From NCBI GenBank assembly GCA_950022655.1, contig OX465579.1, forward strand, positions 134,115,118 to 134,179,117: a stretch of DNA of 64,000 nt. The letters are read 5' to 3'. The notes under the pieces were generated by a model, which was not told the DNA's origin, did not search any database, and saw only the letters and a list, made by a program, of their open reading frames with translations. The stretch is from Alentia gelatinosa (Eukaryota; Annelida; Polychaeta; Phyllodocida; Polynoidae). A program made the position numbers and the translations under genes. Below are positions 13,201 through 28,200 of the stretch, one piece after another (within the stretch, counting starts at the first letter, position 1; every line of letters starts with the position of its first letter).

Positions 13201-16200
13201 GTAAGCTTTGTATGTACATGTAGTTCATGAACATGGTGTGACTAAATCACTGACAGAGTCCAGGATCTTTCTATAGATTAAGTACAGTCCTAACCAGGTT
13301 TCTCAAAGTATCGGTAGGACGATGTTCGTTCATTAGATTCAGTATTGAACGGTCCACCTGCTAGTTTGGCCAATAGTGCTATTCTTAAATGAAAAATTAG
13401 CTTATGGTTTTCTTTCGCAATCCAACTTTTCTGTCCCTTTCAGCTACGGTAAGCTACTAGTCAGACTATGGGGCTGGTAAGGGAGTGGATCGGCGATATT
13501 TTAGTGAATGAGAACACAACCAAGAGCGTATATTAATATATCTTCTCTTCACGTTCACAGAGAGAAGTGAGAAGCGGGTGTTGGGTGTACCACGTAGATC
13601 CAACTCAGGCGCCTACGGAGCGCTGAAGTCGCCATCTAGCGAGAATCCACGACACCACAGCATCAGAGGTCAGCCTGTGACACCTGGAGGCCAGAGAGAC
13701 ATTGTCTTGAAACCTGGTAAGATCTGAGGATATCTACATTAACTATGATTTTGTTCGAAACGAAATGGTTCTCACATGAAAAAAGTCTCTTTTCTTAGCT
13801 TATGTACCTCCATTATTCTTTTATCTCACGAATCGAACTCTGGTAAACGTATCTATATACAGGTATGCAGATACAAAAAAATAAAGTGACCCCTTAAGTG
13901 GGGAGCCCCCTTAAGCGGGGATCCCAGAAGCGGGGTTTTACTGTACATACATGTCTTGTATTGCAAATAAGAGACATTCCTAATCTTGTATCTATAGCGA
14001 CTGTCCAAGAGAAATCTGCATTAAATATGATACATGTAAATAATGTAATATCAGAATTGATCGAATCAAACGAATTTCTGTGTATGCAGACGGTGGGCCG
14101 AGGAAGAGCTCACGGCCGCTCTCCGCCAGCCGTAAGAACAAGAACCCGACGCAGGACTCGACCACGGAGGCGGAGTCGGTGTTGGCGGCGCTGAGGGCGG
14201 AGAATGAGTCGGTCATGACGGGGGTGGAGACGGAGCGGCGACATGGCACGCAGAGTGCACCGGGCCGACCCCAGGTACCCACCGCTCTCTGCGCTTTTAT
14301 GTTAAAGAATTCTTTACCATGGGTTGGAATTCTGCAGTCTATAAATTGTCAGAATTTACATAGTCGTAGAACAAGATCTCGCAAGTTACAGCAAGTTTTG
14401 GTCATGAACTTATGAGCGATAAAAATGATATATGGAACTTATTTCATAGGTCAGTTATACAACATTCGTGACTGTTGTGACTCTACACAGCAGCTGATAG
14501 AAAAAATGAACCTTTGATTGGTTACAAAAGCGACATTAAAGTATTTTTCTGTTGCATATCCTGCTTTTCGATTAAGAAATAAGAAAGATAATCCATATTA
14601 CAATACGAGACATTCCGAGTTAACGCAAAGTATGGTTTAACTGGATTTCTGGAACCGCGCAGATTCCAGTAATATATACAATATTATCAATCATCAGCAG
14701 CGTTAGATATCAGATCTGTGCTATCCTATGGATACAGTAGCATTATCCTGCCTGTCTTTATAAATCATCTCGGGTGTACTTCTTTCCTTCACATGCTATC
14801 CAGCAGATTCATGATATACTTATGTGCCGCAATATTATTGATTGCGATCCATAATATATGGTTCAAGAAAAGTGAAGTTATTCTTTGCATTAAGGGTTGT
14901 GTTTATCATCTCTAGAGTGACGAAGACAGTTGCTCTTCTGTAAGTAATTGTGGTGAAAAGTTTTGATGATACATTAATAAACATCTTACATTCTATTATC
15001 TTTGTTGTGGATATTGAAATTCTACGGATTTCAAGTTGCCTCTCCTTGGCTTTGTCAATGTTTTCATCGAGTTCCTAGTTTGTAAGTATTTGTATGTTGA
15101 ATATCTAGCAACAGCTGGATATCGTAGATATTTTGTCAAAAAGTACCATTGAAACCACTGCCAATACCTCTCTATTTAACTGTATAAAGAAATGTGAATT
15201 GTCTAAAATAATTTTTTTTAATAAAATTAGATAATTCAGGTCAGATTTGTTTTTGCTTCCTTTTAACCCGTGATAATGACCGAATTGCTGTTTATTTCAG
15301 CATGGAGAGGAGGAAGAGATAGTGGAGGAGTATGACAGTGACGGAGACAGTCAGAGTGCCCGGCCGGCTACAGTGTCTACGGGATGGAAAGCCCGGGGTA
15401 GGCCTTCGCCGGGGCAGCCAGGCGGGGAGAGCCGCGAGTGCTGGCCGGCCAAGTCGCGCCCAGAGCCCGGACAGAACATCGACCATATCGTGCAGAAAGT
15501 CCTACAGCTCGACGTCAAGTGAGTTTCACGAGTTTCATATTGGGCTATAGGTTTTGGGGGAATTCATTTACATTAATAATGAAAAAAAAATGTAAACCGA
15601 TAGTTTTTGCGTTTGTTACCAGGGATGATTATAAGTAAGTATCTGAACAAGGAAGTGCAAATGAGTGAAACCATAGAAACATTTAAGCAACTGATTGAGA
15701 AACCCAAGATTGAGTCAGATGATTGACGATGTACCTCAAAACAATTTTATTATTTCGGTTTGACCTAGAGGTCAAGACTGAAATATATTAGGGAAGACGG
15801 GGAACAGGTTTTGCGGCTTGCATTATAATACATTAAAGTAATGTATTCTGAATAATTAGAGTCTCGATACCGTCGATACCGGTCCGCACCAGGCGACAGA
15901 AGTGTATTTTTATATATTGTATAGGCACCTGTTGCGGTTCAGTGTATTTATATATATTGCAACAGGCTTCCACCTCCCTACCTCCCTCCCTCCCTCCCTA
16001 GCGGCTGGGTTTCGCGGGTGCCGATGCCGGGGGCCCGTTTGATAGCCCGGGATCGTACATGTAGACCCTTTTTTGTAAGCCATAGAGACCCAGAGACGAT
16101 GAGGGTCAATATCATTCAACACTTAAGGACGACCTTATGGATGGCCAATATTGTCTAAGCCAACAGACTTAAATATTATTAGACAATAACCCTTGTACGA

Positions 16201-19200
16201 GGTACAGAGGGGGTTCTTCATGTGCGATCCTGGATTATGAAACTGCCCCCTGACGCATTGGGTGGAATCAGGTCAAATAGGTCACCAGCACACCCATTGC
16301 GGTTCAATGAATGCCTACTAGCGGGTGGCTTCCACGGGTGCCGATACCAGATGCGTTGGATGGCATCAGGGGCCTGTTTAATAATCTTTTTTATTTCTTA
16401 AAATATGTATACATTACTTGTTGAAACCGAAATCATGGCAATGCCTTGCCAACTTATAATCCTTGTTACATCATCTTCCCAATACTCGGTACTCTCTCTT
16501 TCTAACCCACATTTTTATTTTATGAGTGGTTACGTATATATGAATCGCTTTTAGGTATATGCATAGAGATTTTACTGAAAAATTTATGATTATGAGAGTG
16601 ACAATAAAATTTAACCACAAAAAAAAGTACGTCTGATCACACTCTTCAGAGCCATTCATCATTTTCGAAATCCTAAAGAACCCAAAGTTACTGACCCTTC
16701 ATCATATATAAATTCGTGTAGTATTCGCTACTTTCAATAACACCACATCCAACTGGCTCGAATAACATATAGTCATCCTCTAGTAATGCTCGGTAGAAGA
16801 TAGTACAAACATTTTATCTTTAATCAAAATTCGCAGTGATCAGAAAAATATCTCCTCGTCTTTGAATCATTCTTTACGATAATACATACAGATTCTGCAC
16901 CGACACATATGAAACAGACAGATAACACAGTCTGCCTTTTTTCTCTGCGAATATTACAGAAGTCATTTAACCTTGTTCTAAAGGTTGACGGGTGTAAATT
17001 ACTTTAATTTGCTCGTTACGATTTTTTTGTATAAAACACGGCCGTCTCAGAAGTAGTATATTCCGATCAATATATCAGGAGTTACCTTCACACAATGTTT
17101 CAGATCAGATGAGGAGGCCACCTCAGTCAGTCCTGTAGAGGACGAGGTGGGACCTAGGTGGGCGCTAAGTTGTTAGTTGGTACATTTCTTCATTGTTTTT
17201 TTACCTATTCTATGGTTAAGAGCCAGGGATACTTGTTCGAAAAATAAATCAAAGAGGTGCTAAATCGAATCATCGCAATCCAAAATCGAATCATCTCAAT
17301 CAAAAATGGCTGCTGATTGGTTTATGATTTCTTTTATATGTATTTACTTAGACAATCATTATCATTCAGGTCGATAATACCTTTGAACACGTTTTTCACA
17401 AGTTTACCTTTTTGCAAGTTGACATATGGTATAATATGATTTTCAGGAATTGAAAACCATTTCTTCATAATTAGATCGTCCACGAAATACCATACCAGTA
17501 CCCTGTTACATTGATTCATCCCAATTATTCAAGATAATTTTACATTAAACACAATCTGGTTGAGCTTTTGGTTGTTAATAGTACATTTTTTCTTTGTACA
17601 TTTTCTTTTCTCAAAAGTTCTTTTCCGTTATGTTATGAATCTTGTAAAATCCAACTTATTGAATCTTATATATTGCAAATGTTATAAACATGAAACGTGT
17701 GGATTCAGAAATGTATGTGTCTGGAAAATCCTTTTATTCTATATGTGATAATATATCATCATTTCTAATCGCGTCTTTGAAATTCTGCTTTTCTAATCAC
17801 TTAGGGGACAAAAACGTCTCCTGAAAGCTTTGGCTCACATCGAAGACGGATCTACTAGCAAAGCATCGGATTCTCCAAATTCCACACCGACAAAATCAAA
17901 AAAGAAACCTCTGAAAGCCACAAAACCCGTGACTAAAATGGTATGTCTATATTGTTTACTAAACCTTGTATAATTCTAGTCCCCCGTAACGAATAAAGTA
18001 ACGTCCCTGAAAGTGAAGCTGTGAAGTGTTCTGCTTGAGCGGGTGGTCCTACTAATATCGAGTTATCAATATTTTAAACCGAGGATTTTTCATTTGATCA
18101 GTCACAAGAACCCAAATTGAGAGATATATGAGATAGAAGAATATTAGAAAATTTGATTGCACAGATTTCAAACAAAGAAAATTCATGAACTGTTATCAAA
18201 TAACATGGCCTTGGAAAAATTAAGAGAAAAAAAATAGTGACATTGGATGAGTTTAGTTTACATTTTGGGTTACAACTATTCTGAAGTCTTAGCAACATGC
18301 CCAGGAAAACAACGAAACTGTGTTGGTTCACCCTGCCCCGGTGGTGCTTCCTTTCAGGTGCGCAGTGAAGTAGCGCCTCTGGCGGACACGGTGGAGGTGA
18401 TGGTAGAGTTGCTTTCTAGTTGGGGGCATCCTTCCAGAGTGGGACTCGCGGAGATTCAGTTTTTTGACATCAGAAAACAACGCATCTTTGTGAACCCGGC
18501 CCATGTCAAAGTGCAAGGTGCCACTAGCGTGAAGGGCGAGTTAGCGGCCCTATTCAACGGCAAGGTCAAGGTGAGTGGTACTCCATTAGCAGAAACGACT
18601 ACTTCGGATAGGGATGGCTACTAATAATAAGGACCATGTAGAGTGGACTACTTCGAGGAAGGCCTTTTGATAGAGGAAACTTCTTGCAGTAAGGTTTATT
18701 TGTTGAGAAAGCTGCCTCCTGTAGGCACTATGCTTGGAGCCTATGATTTTTGGAACTCCCTTCATTCTGCGAAAAAATGTATATAATTATGTTTACTTGT
18801 AAATTATTTCAGAATTCACAACTATGAGGGAGACAATTTAGATGGTAGCATTTTACAGTAGAATCCTTCTAAGCGGGTGACCCTCCATTCTGGTCCCATA
18901 ATCCAACGGGGTAAAATAAATATTAAAATGGGGGATTCTGTTCCAGAGTAAAGTGACTGAAGTTGCGGGGTGCCCTCCTTAACGAACTGGACCACATTCT
19001 GGTATTTCAAACATGCTGTTTCTGCTTTCAGACGACGAAAGAGCGCAACATGTGGTCATGTGCCTTCTCCAACAGTCGGCGAGTTCGCCTCACACTGAAG
19101 CTGCACAGTGTGGTCCAAGGTCAACCACTGGAGCTGGGCAAGATTAAAATCTGGAACTACAACAAGAGCCTCAATGTAAGTACATGTAATATGACTTGTC

Positions 19201-22200
19201 TTAAACAAAGGAAATATCCCCCTCCCTCCTCCTCCCAAAGAATGTAGGAGAATAAAAATCGGAATGAAAACTTTTATTTACAGCCATTATTATTTGGCTG
19301 TTTGTTCCGGTTGTTCTTTGTCGGCTTTGTTAACTTGAGAAATATAAATATAAAATAACCATGTTTGTTCTGCTGCATAAAGAAGAGATTAAATGGATGC
19401 CAAAATATAAAAAGGAGCATTTTCCCCAGCCTAATAAGTATGGACAATGTATTCTGTCTTGAGAGTTATGCTGTCCATGAATAAAGTAAAGTTTTACGTG
19501 TCAACAAAATTCAAAAATTTGATAATTAGCGCTAATTTTGATTATTTTCCTAATCCCCGACTAGGATCTCAAGGAGGGCGCGTGCCATATTCGTATCTCA
19601 CTGGACTCTCAGGTGGTGTTTGATGGGGAGCTAGATAAGGGCTGCGGCAACCAGGTGTTTGACTACGGCATGTGGGTGGTGATCCGTGAGAACGAGCCCA
19701 CTCCCCGGGCCGCCGCCGACCCGGCCACCGCCCCGCCAGACCCGGCCGGGACGGGCGGACTGGGCGCCACGCTCAGCCACATGGAGAACGTTCTCTTCCA
19801 CAGCGAGGACTTCTCTGACCACTCCGGATCGCACGCGGCGCCCGTGCCGCCGTTGAACCTGCCGCCGCCGAGCCCGCCGGTGCGGTCAGAGACCCGCATC
19901 ATGAACCACTCGGTGGACAGGCCCATCTCTCTGCCGGTCGTGGACTCGCCACGCGGCGTGCCCGTGCCCACTCAGAGTGGGAAGACCCCGGAGCAGAAGG
20001 GCGAGAAGGGACGGTCCAGGTCACGGTCTCACTCCCGGGACCGGATGGAGGAAGAGTCGGGGATCATGCGCACTCCGCGCAGCCCGGCCATGAGACGGAA
20101 GAAGTTGGAAGCGCAGGCGAGTCAGGAGGAGGAGGAGCAACCCGGGTCAGGGGGTAAGAAGACTGCCCTCTCTAACCTGTCCTTTGTAGATGACAATAGA
20201 AATATAATCATATGATTTCACCCAAATGACAGCGCTTCATTGCGTCTTCTCATTCATCTTCGTAATGTTATAATCCACTTATTGGCTCCAGTTCATGAAG
20301 TTCATCAAGCTAAATTAACCATCTTCAAATCCAACTACTGTGCCACATCAAATCCAACTTGAGCCACTTGAAGCTTTTAACTGAATCACAAAGAATAAAT
20401 AGCTGATCCAGGTCGAGGTCAGGTAAATACATTTATTACCCACCTAGTACGGAGTCTCCATGCTAAACTTATGGAGCTTACAGATCGCTACTGAGTAGAA
20501 TATGGACCTCTGGAATCTCCTAGGAGAATATGTCTTTTTCGCCAACCTGACGGGCATTATAGGAACTAATTCATACAAACAAAGCACGGCGCTGGGGTCC
20601 AATTTCTAATTCTATATAAGATTTTTTTCCTAATATTTACTCGAAAGGCGAGTAATAAATACAACATTACCATGGTTTCGATCTGTGTGGCTGTATTCTC
20701 CTTGTAGTTGACACTACGTAATACTCCTCGCTATCGCTCGGAGCTTTGCTACGCGTCAACTACGCGCAGAATACGGCCACTCAGATAGAAATCATGGTAA
20801 TATTGTGTATGTTCATGGCATAACCGACATTACTTTTGCTCGAGTATTTGAGACATCTTGGGAATTGGTTTAAATTGTCAATTGAACAGTAAAAATCTTG
20901 CTTTTGTTAGTTTCACATGCTATACACCATGCTTTACAAACTGGTTGACATCTTTCAGAAAATGAGGCAGATCTCTCTCCAAGGAAGTCTTTGAAAAAGA
21001 AGAAGAAGTTAAGAGCTAAGATGGCAGCCCGACTGGATGGTAGTGGGTCCAGTGTAGAGTTATCTGCTCTCAAAGACAGCATGGAACGCCAAGAGTCGAA
21101 CGGGTAAAGTTCAATTATCATCATTCAGCCCGCCTTTTAAGATCATCCGCTAAAACCCTTCCCTCACAGATATTTTACGTTATTGATAATCATTTTATTC
21201 GTTTGATTATTATGAGAATTGCACTAGATTTGATAATTATGTAGATGATATTTAAATTTTATTTTCTCGGTATAGAGGGCAGTGGGCTATTTCAAGCACC
21301 CATTGTGCTTGGAGGCAGAGTCCAGTGTGAGTTACCTAAGATTTCAATTGAGCGCACCGCATGCCATTCGTTCGCTTTTGTTGTATATCACTACCGCTTG
21401 ATAGTGTCTGTACTGTACCATGCCTTTTCACTGTACTTTTTATGTTTTAAGTTGCATGACATTCGTCTATAGTACACCTTACTGTTTATGACACATCGAA
21501 TTTTGTTTCTCTCAATCTCAGAGATGATTACAGTTATCAGAATAGGGGTTCAGGCAATCCATCCAGTCCTCGCAAGCATCACCGGTCAACAGTCTCTGAC
21601 AGGGACAGACACTACAAATCAGAGGAGTGCTCTCAGAACAACTTCGAGTCGAACCGGAATAACAATCACAACGAAAGCAGGTATAAAAGCAATAAAGAAC
21701 AAGGTAGTGCAAAGGCTTGTGATTTCAGGTCGGACACTGCTGGAGAACCCAGCAGAGGTGGCTCTTCGGTTGCTGCTCATTCAGGTGGTCACGTGTCTCG
21801 GTCACATGACGACGCACGTCATTCTCGGAACAATGAGGGTCGCCCGCCTGTCCGTCCTCGATCTGGACGTGTGTCCAGGGACGGTATTCTCATGTCGCCC
21901 CGGTTGCATTCACCTCGACGTGCCAGCCAGGAGAAACGAACAGGGAGCGGACTTTCTCGCAGTGAATCAATGAAGGAAGCTAGGTCCTCGAGTAGACAAT
22001 CTCTCACAGACAATGATCCTGACCGAGGCAGGAGATCCTCAGCTGGCAGCATCTGCCGCTCCGAGTCGATGAGGGAACGAAGGCCCGACAGTAGTGAATC
22101 TGTTATGCGTGCTGAGAGACCTTCCAGTGGGAGATCTAAGGGCCATAGTGAAAGGCCCTCGAGTGGAAAGTCTAATAACATCTCACAACGTCCGTCATCT

Positions 22201-25200
22201 AGTGGAAAGTCTGAAAATACCTCACAAAGTTCACAAAGGCCTTCCAGTGGAAAGTCTAGTAATCCCTCACAAAATACACAAAAACCATCAAGTGGGAAGT
22301 CTAGTAATATTCAACAGAGACCCTCTAGTGGGAAGTCAAGTAAGCTATCAGGAAGTACCTCTAGTGGGAAAAGCAATAGGGATCCCGATAAGCTTTCGGG
22401 AGATCAAAAAGCACCACAACAAGCACCGTCACATACAGGTAAAAGCACAAAGCACAAAAATAGACCGAACGAAGAAAAACCGAAAAACCGAGCTATGACA
22501 GATGACCGTGTTAGAAAGTCAGATAAGACTGTTGAAAAGGGTAAATCAGGGAAGGCTTTAAAAGATCGTGTACATTCGGGATCTGGAAAACAATATACAA
22601 ATGATAATACTCAGCAGTATAAGCAGGCAGCAAATAACCAGGAGGAGCAAGCTGTTGGTGCTAAGGATAAGGCTGAGAGCAAAATTGGAGTAATCGTCAG
22701 TGAAACAAATGACAATCTCAGGGTGGACAGTGCGAAAGCCACCCTGAAGCCTGTTAATGAGACAGGGCGACTCATGACTGAAGAGGCTTCTTTTCGGTCC
22801 CACTCTCCTTATCTGTCAGACGAGGAGACGTGTATGATGCGTGAGATCTCTAAGCTGACGCCGTGAGTGACCTATATGATATATCGTAGAAGTGTACAGT
22901 AGAACACCGCTATGTGATGACAGACCACTTTGTCCACAGAACGCTTGACAGTGGATGAATTTTATTTTTGGTATAATTCAAAATTCTTAATTTTTTTCTG
23001 ACCAAAGATGAAGACAAACGAATTCTATATAGATCCAAAATTTGACCAGTTTTCAAATATCTGTATTTAATGGTACGACGAAGGAAACAAAATCGAACGG
23101 ATTTTTGAAGTGTATTCATCTTCTTATATGTGGTTGATTTGAACATTAATGTAAAAAAAATATATGGACTACTTTTGAAGTGGACATTTTTCATGACTGA
23201 ACCTCCATGTTGGCGGTGTTCTACTGTAGTCTGATTTTAACATACGCCTATAAGTTTCAACGCCCTTTCAACCCATTTGCAATTTAATCAATAAGACAAC
23301 AAGCGAGTGCCTGTATAATATTCTCCTTCTCCCCTATTAACCTTAACGAAAATTCTCATACGGCTCCTAGTGTCGTCCCTACTGCTATTTATAGAGAGTC
23401 TGTAAAAGCATGGTTGTATATGTGTATGTTTCATAAGCTTGAGAGCATCGCTTTGTGAAAAAGGAATATTGTTAAGTGAATCTGTGTAATGTCACTGTTA
23501 TGTATAGTATATTCAGCATTAGATAGCCTCGTTTTTTTCTACATGGAAGTTTCTGACGGTTTTTGATTCTAGTTGTCTGCGCGATGGGCGTGTGAAAGTA
23601 TACAAGTGGATTCATTTTGAGAGGACTTGATAATAACTATTTCTTGATATGAATTCATTTCAAGCGAAGAATGATCTGATTTTCTAAATAGTGATAGTAG
23701 TGTAGACCCCAAAATCAATGTTACAATTATCTCACCAACAGAACACATGAATATACATATTCATCCCTACGTGTTCAAAGTTAATATTATTGCTACAGAG
23801 GCAGATATCACATAATTCTAGAGCTGTTAGTCTGTTTCATAAAGGTTTACATTACACTCACCAAGTCATGCATATTGCTAGTGCAAGATTTGTAATTAGT
23901 TCATCATTCAAATATGACCTTGTTTCTCTTCACTTCGGCGGACAGTACCGGCAGACAGGCCCGGCCACACTGGTTAACTGAGGATAACACTATCCCAGCG
24001 CCACACCCGTAATTGTTTACTTTTCTCCTCCTCTATATGTTGATTCTTCTGCACGAACTGTCACGTTCCTTAGCCATAAAATATCCCTTTTCCACATCAC
24101 TCCAGCATGCTACCAGGTAACACCCCGACTTAAATTTAGGTCTCGTATTGTCCATTAACGCTATGATAGACTAGGACTACCATTGCTTCCTTGTTTTGGA
24201 TCTATTTAACGTCTGGCAGAATATGTGATAATGCAGAATTACGACTACAGACGTATACAAGTATTAGACGTGCTTCAGGAAATACTAGAATTTGGTATCT
24301 TGTGGAAAGCACTGTTGTTATTCCGGGATTTTAGAATCCAAATAGGTTAGTGTTCCTGTATCTCCGTCTTTTGTGATATACTGTCGTTGTTTTGTATCAG
24401 AGATAAAGAGTGCAGCAGGATTTGGAAATTGTCAAACACGAAACCCTCAAACATGAAAGTAGCTCAACAGTCTATAAATAGTTCGCTATTTTCCGTGTTT
24501 TAACCGTGCAAAAGATTTTACGACTCTCATTTCTGATAAGAAATGAGACTATTATGACATTAATCGATAGCACGGACCTATACTCTATGGATAGGAAACC
24601 AGGCTTATCTCTGTGTTTGTTCTGTGATGTGTCCGACTCGGCTGCATTCAACATCTCCTAGTGGCCTTTATTGGAACTACCAGACTTCTAGTGGTGCCCC
24701 TAGTGTCAATGAAGCACAACTTTTGGTTCCCTAGTGGTAAATTAAGTGGCGAAGCTTGTACAAGGGGTGAGATAAATCCTACATCCCTACAGCCTACATC
24801 TCAACATCCATATATCCATACATCCCACATAATGTGGGGATGTATGGATGTGGAGATGTGGAGATGTGGGGATGTGGAGATGTGGAGATGTGGGATGTTG
24901 GGAAGTAGGATGTGGGGATGTATGGATGTAATGATGTAGAGATGTTCGGATGTGGGGATGTATGGATATATGGATATGGAGATGTAGGATGTAGGGATAT
25001 AGGATGTATGGATGTGGAGATGTAGGATGTATAGATGTGGAGATGGTGGGATGTAGGGATGTGGGAAGTAGGATGTGGGGATGTATGGATGTAATGATGT
25101 AGGGATATTGGGATGTAGTGATTTAGGGATGTGGGGATGTATGGATGTAGTGATTTAGGGATGTGGGGATGTATGGATGTGGGAAAGTAGGATGTAGGGA

Positions 25201-28200
25201 TGTGGAGATGTGGGGATGTAGGATGTGGGTGAGTTTGGGTGACTTTAGATGACGGTGCCACCGAGAAATGACTGATTTTCAGGGGTTCACCTGTGAAAAG
25301 TCAAAGATTAAAAAATGTTCCCACTCAATCAGGCCTTTCTAAAGTATTTAGCTGTCTTCCCCAATATAATACCTATTCGGAACAGTTAGAATTATATTCC
25401 TAGCACTTCTGGGTTTTTCCAAAATTATGGCAGAGTTTGGGTGACTTTAGATGACGGCGCCACCGAGAAATGACTGATTTTGACAGGTTTTCAAGTGAAA
25501 AGTCAAAGTTTCAAAAATGTTCCCACCCAATGAGGCCTTTCTAAAGTATTTAGCTGTCTTCCCCAATATAATACCTATTCAGAACAGTTAAAGTTATATT
25601 CCTAGCCCTTCTGGGTTTTTCCAAACTAGCGGCAGAGTTTGGGTGACTTAAGATGACGGCGCCACCGAGAAATGACTGATTTTGACAGGTTTTCAAGTGA
25701 AAAGTCAAAGTTTCAAAAATGTTCCCACTCAATGAGGCCTTTCTAAAGTATTTAGCTGTCTTCCCCAATATAATACCTATTCAGAACAGTTAAAGTTATA
25801 TTCCTAGCCCTTCTGGGTTTTTCCAAACTAGCGGCAGAGTTTGGGTGACTTTAGATGACGGCGCCACCGAGAAATGACTGATTTTGACAGGTTTTCAAGT
25901 GAAAAGTCAAAGTTTCAAAAATGTTCCCACCCAATGAGGCCTTTCTAAAGTATTTAGCTGTCTTCCCCAATATAATACCTATTCAGAACAGTTAAAGTTA
26001 TATTCCTAGCCCTTCTGGGGTTTTCCAAACTAACGGCAGAGTTTGGGTCACTTTAGATGACGGCGCCACCAAGAAATGACTGATTTTGACAGGTTTTCAA
26101 GTGAAAAGTCAAAGTTTCAAAAATGTTCCCACTCAATGAGGCCTTTCTAAAGTATTTAGCTGTCTTCCCCAATATAATACCTATTCAGAACAGTTAAAGT
26201 TATATTCCTAGCCCTTCTGGGTTTTTCCAAACTAGCGGCAGAGTTTGGGTGACTTTAGATGACGGCGCCACTGAGAAATGACTGATTTTGACAGGTTTTC
26301 AAGTGAAAAGTCAAAGTTTCAAAAATGTTCCCACTCAATGAGGCCTTTCTAAAGTATTTAGCTGTCTTCCCCAATATAATACCTATTCAGAACAGTTAAA
26401 GTTATATTCCTAGCCCTTCTTGGTTTTTCCAAACTAACGGCAGAGTTTGGGTGACTTTAGATGACGGCGCCACCGAGAAATGACTGATTTTGACAGGTTT
26501 TCAAGTGAAAAGTCAAAGTTTCAAAAATGTTCCCACTCAATGAGGCCTTTCTAAAGTATTTAGCTGTCTTCCCCAATATAATACCTATTCAGAACAGTTA
26601 AAATTATATTCCTAGCCTTTCTGGGTTTTTCCAAACTAACGGCAGAGTTTGGGTCACTTTAGATGACGGCGCCACCGAGAAATGACTGATTTTGATGGGT
26701 TTTCAAGTGAAAAGTCAAAGTTTCAAAAATGTTCCCACTCAATGAGGCCTTTCTAAAGTATTTAGCTGTCTTCCCCAATATAATACCTATTCAGAACAGT
26801 TAAAGTTATATTCCTAGCCCGTCTGGGGTTTTCCAAACTAGCGGCAGAGTTTGGGTGACTTTAGATGACGGCGCCACCGAGAAATGACTGATTTTGACAG
26901 GTTTTCAAGTGAAAAGTCAAAGTTTCAAAAATGTTCCCACTCAATGAGGCCTTTCTAAAGTATTTAGCTGTCTTCCCCAATATAATACCTATTCAGAACA
27001 GTTAAAGTTATATTCCTAGCCCTTCTGGGTTTTTCCAAACTAGCGGCAGAGTTTGGGTGACTTTAGATGACGGCGCCACTGAGAAATGACTGATTTTGAC
27101 AGGTTTTCAAGTGAAAAGTCAAAGTTTCAAAAATGTTCCCACTCAATGAGGCCTTTCTAAAGTATTTAGCTGTCTTCCCCAATATAATACCTATTCAGAA
27201 CAGTTAAAGTTATATTCCTAGCCCTTCTTGGTTTTTCCAAACTAACGGCAGAGTTTGGGTGACTTTAGATGACGGCGCCACCGAGAAATGACTGATTTTG
27301 ACAGGTTTTCAAGTGAAAAGTCAAAGTTTCAAAAATGTTCCCACTCAATGAGGCCTTTCTAAAGTATTTAGCTGTCTTCCCCAATATAATACCTATTCAG
27401 AACAGTTAAAATTATATTCCTAGCCTTTCTGGGTTTTTCCAAACTAACGGCAGAGTTTGGGTCACTTTAGATGACGGCGCCACCGAGAAATGACTGATTT
27501 TGATGGGTTTTCAAGTGAAAAGTCAAAGTTTCAAAAATGTTCCCACTCAATGAGGCCTTTCTAAAGTATTTAGCTGTCTTCCCCAATATAATACCTATTC
27601 AGAACAGTTAAAGTTATATTCCTAGCCCTTCTGGGGTTTTCCAAACTAGCGTCAGAGTTTGGGTGACTTTAGATGACGGCGCCACCGAGAAATGACTGAT
27701 TTTGACAGGTTTTCAAGTGAAAAGTCAAAGTTTCAAAAATGTTCCCACTCAATGAGGCCTTTCTAAAGTATTTAGCTGTCTTCCCCAATATAATACCTAT
27801 TCAGAATAGTTAAAGTTATATTCCTAGCCCTTCTGGGGTTTTCCAAACTAACGGCAGAGTTTGGGTGACTTTAGATGACGGCGCCACCGAGAAATGACTG
27901 ATTTTGACAGGTTTTCAAGTGAAAAGTCAAAGTTTCAAAAATGTTCCCACTCAATGAGGCCTTTCTAAAGTATTTAGCTGTCTTCCCCAATATAATACCT
28001 ATTCAGAACAGTTAAAGTTATATTCCTAGCCCTTCTTGGTTTTTCCAAACTAACGGCAGAGTTTGGGTGACTTTAGATGACGGCGCCACTGAGAAATGAC
28101 TGATTTTGACAGGTTTTCAAGTGAAAAGTCAAAGTTTCAAAAATGTTCCCACTTAATGAGGCCTTTCTAAAGTATTTAGCTGTCTTCCCCAATATAATAC

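Noticed and set aside
24794..25261. 155-codon minus frame (His/Pro/Ser/Thr repeats)
   Set aside because: Pure translation of the GGATGT minisatellite; no start context or conservation.
25550..25768. 72-codon minus-strand frame inside the satellite
   Set aside because: The 202-bp period is not a multiple of three, so the frame cannot persist across monomers; it is a chance opening.
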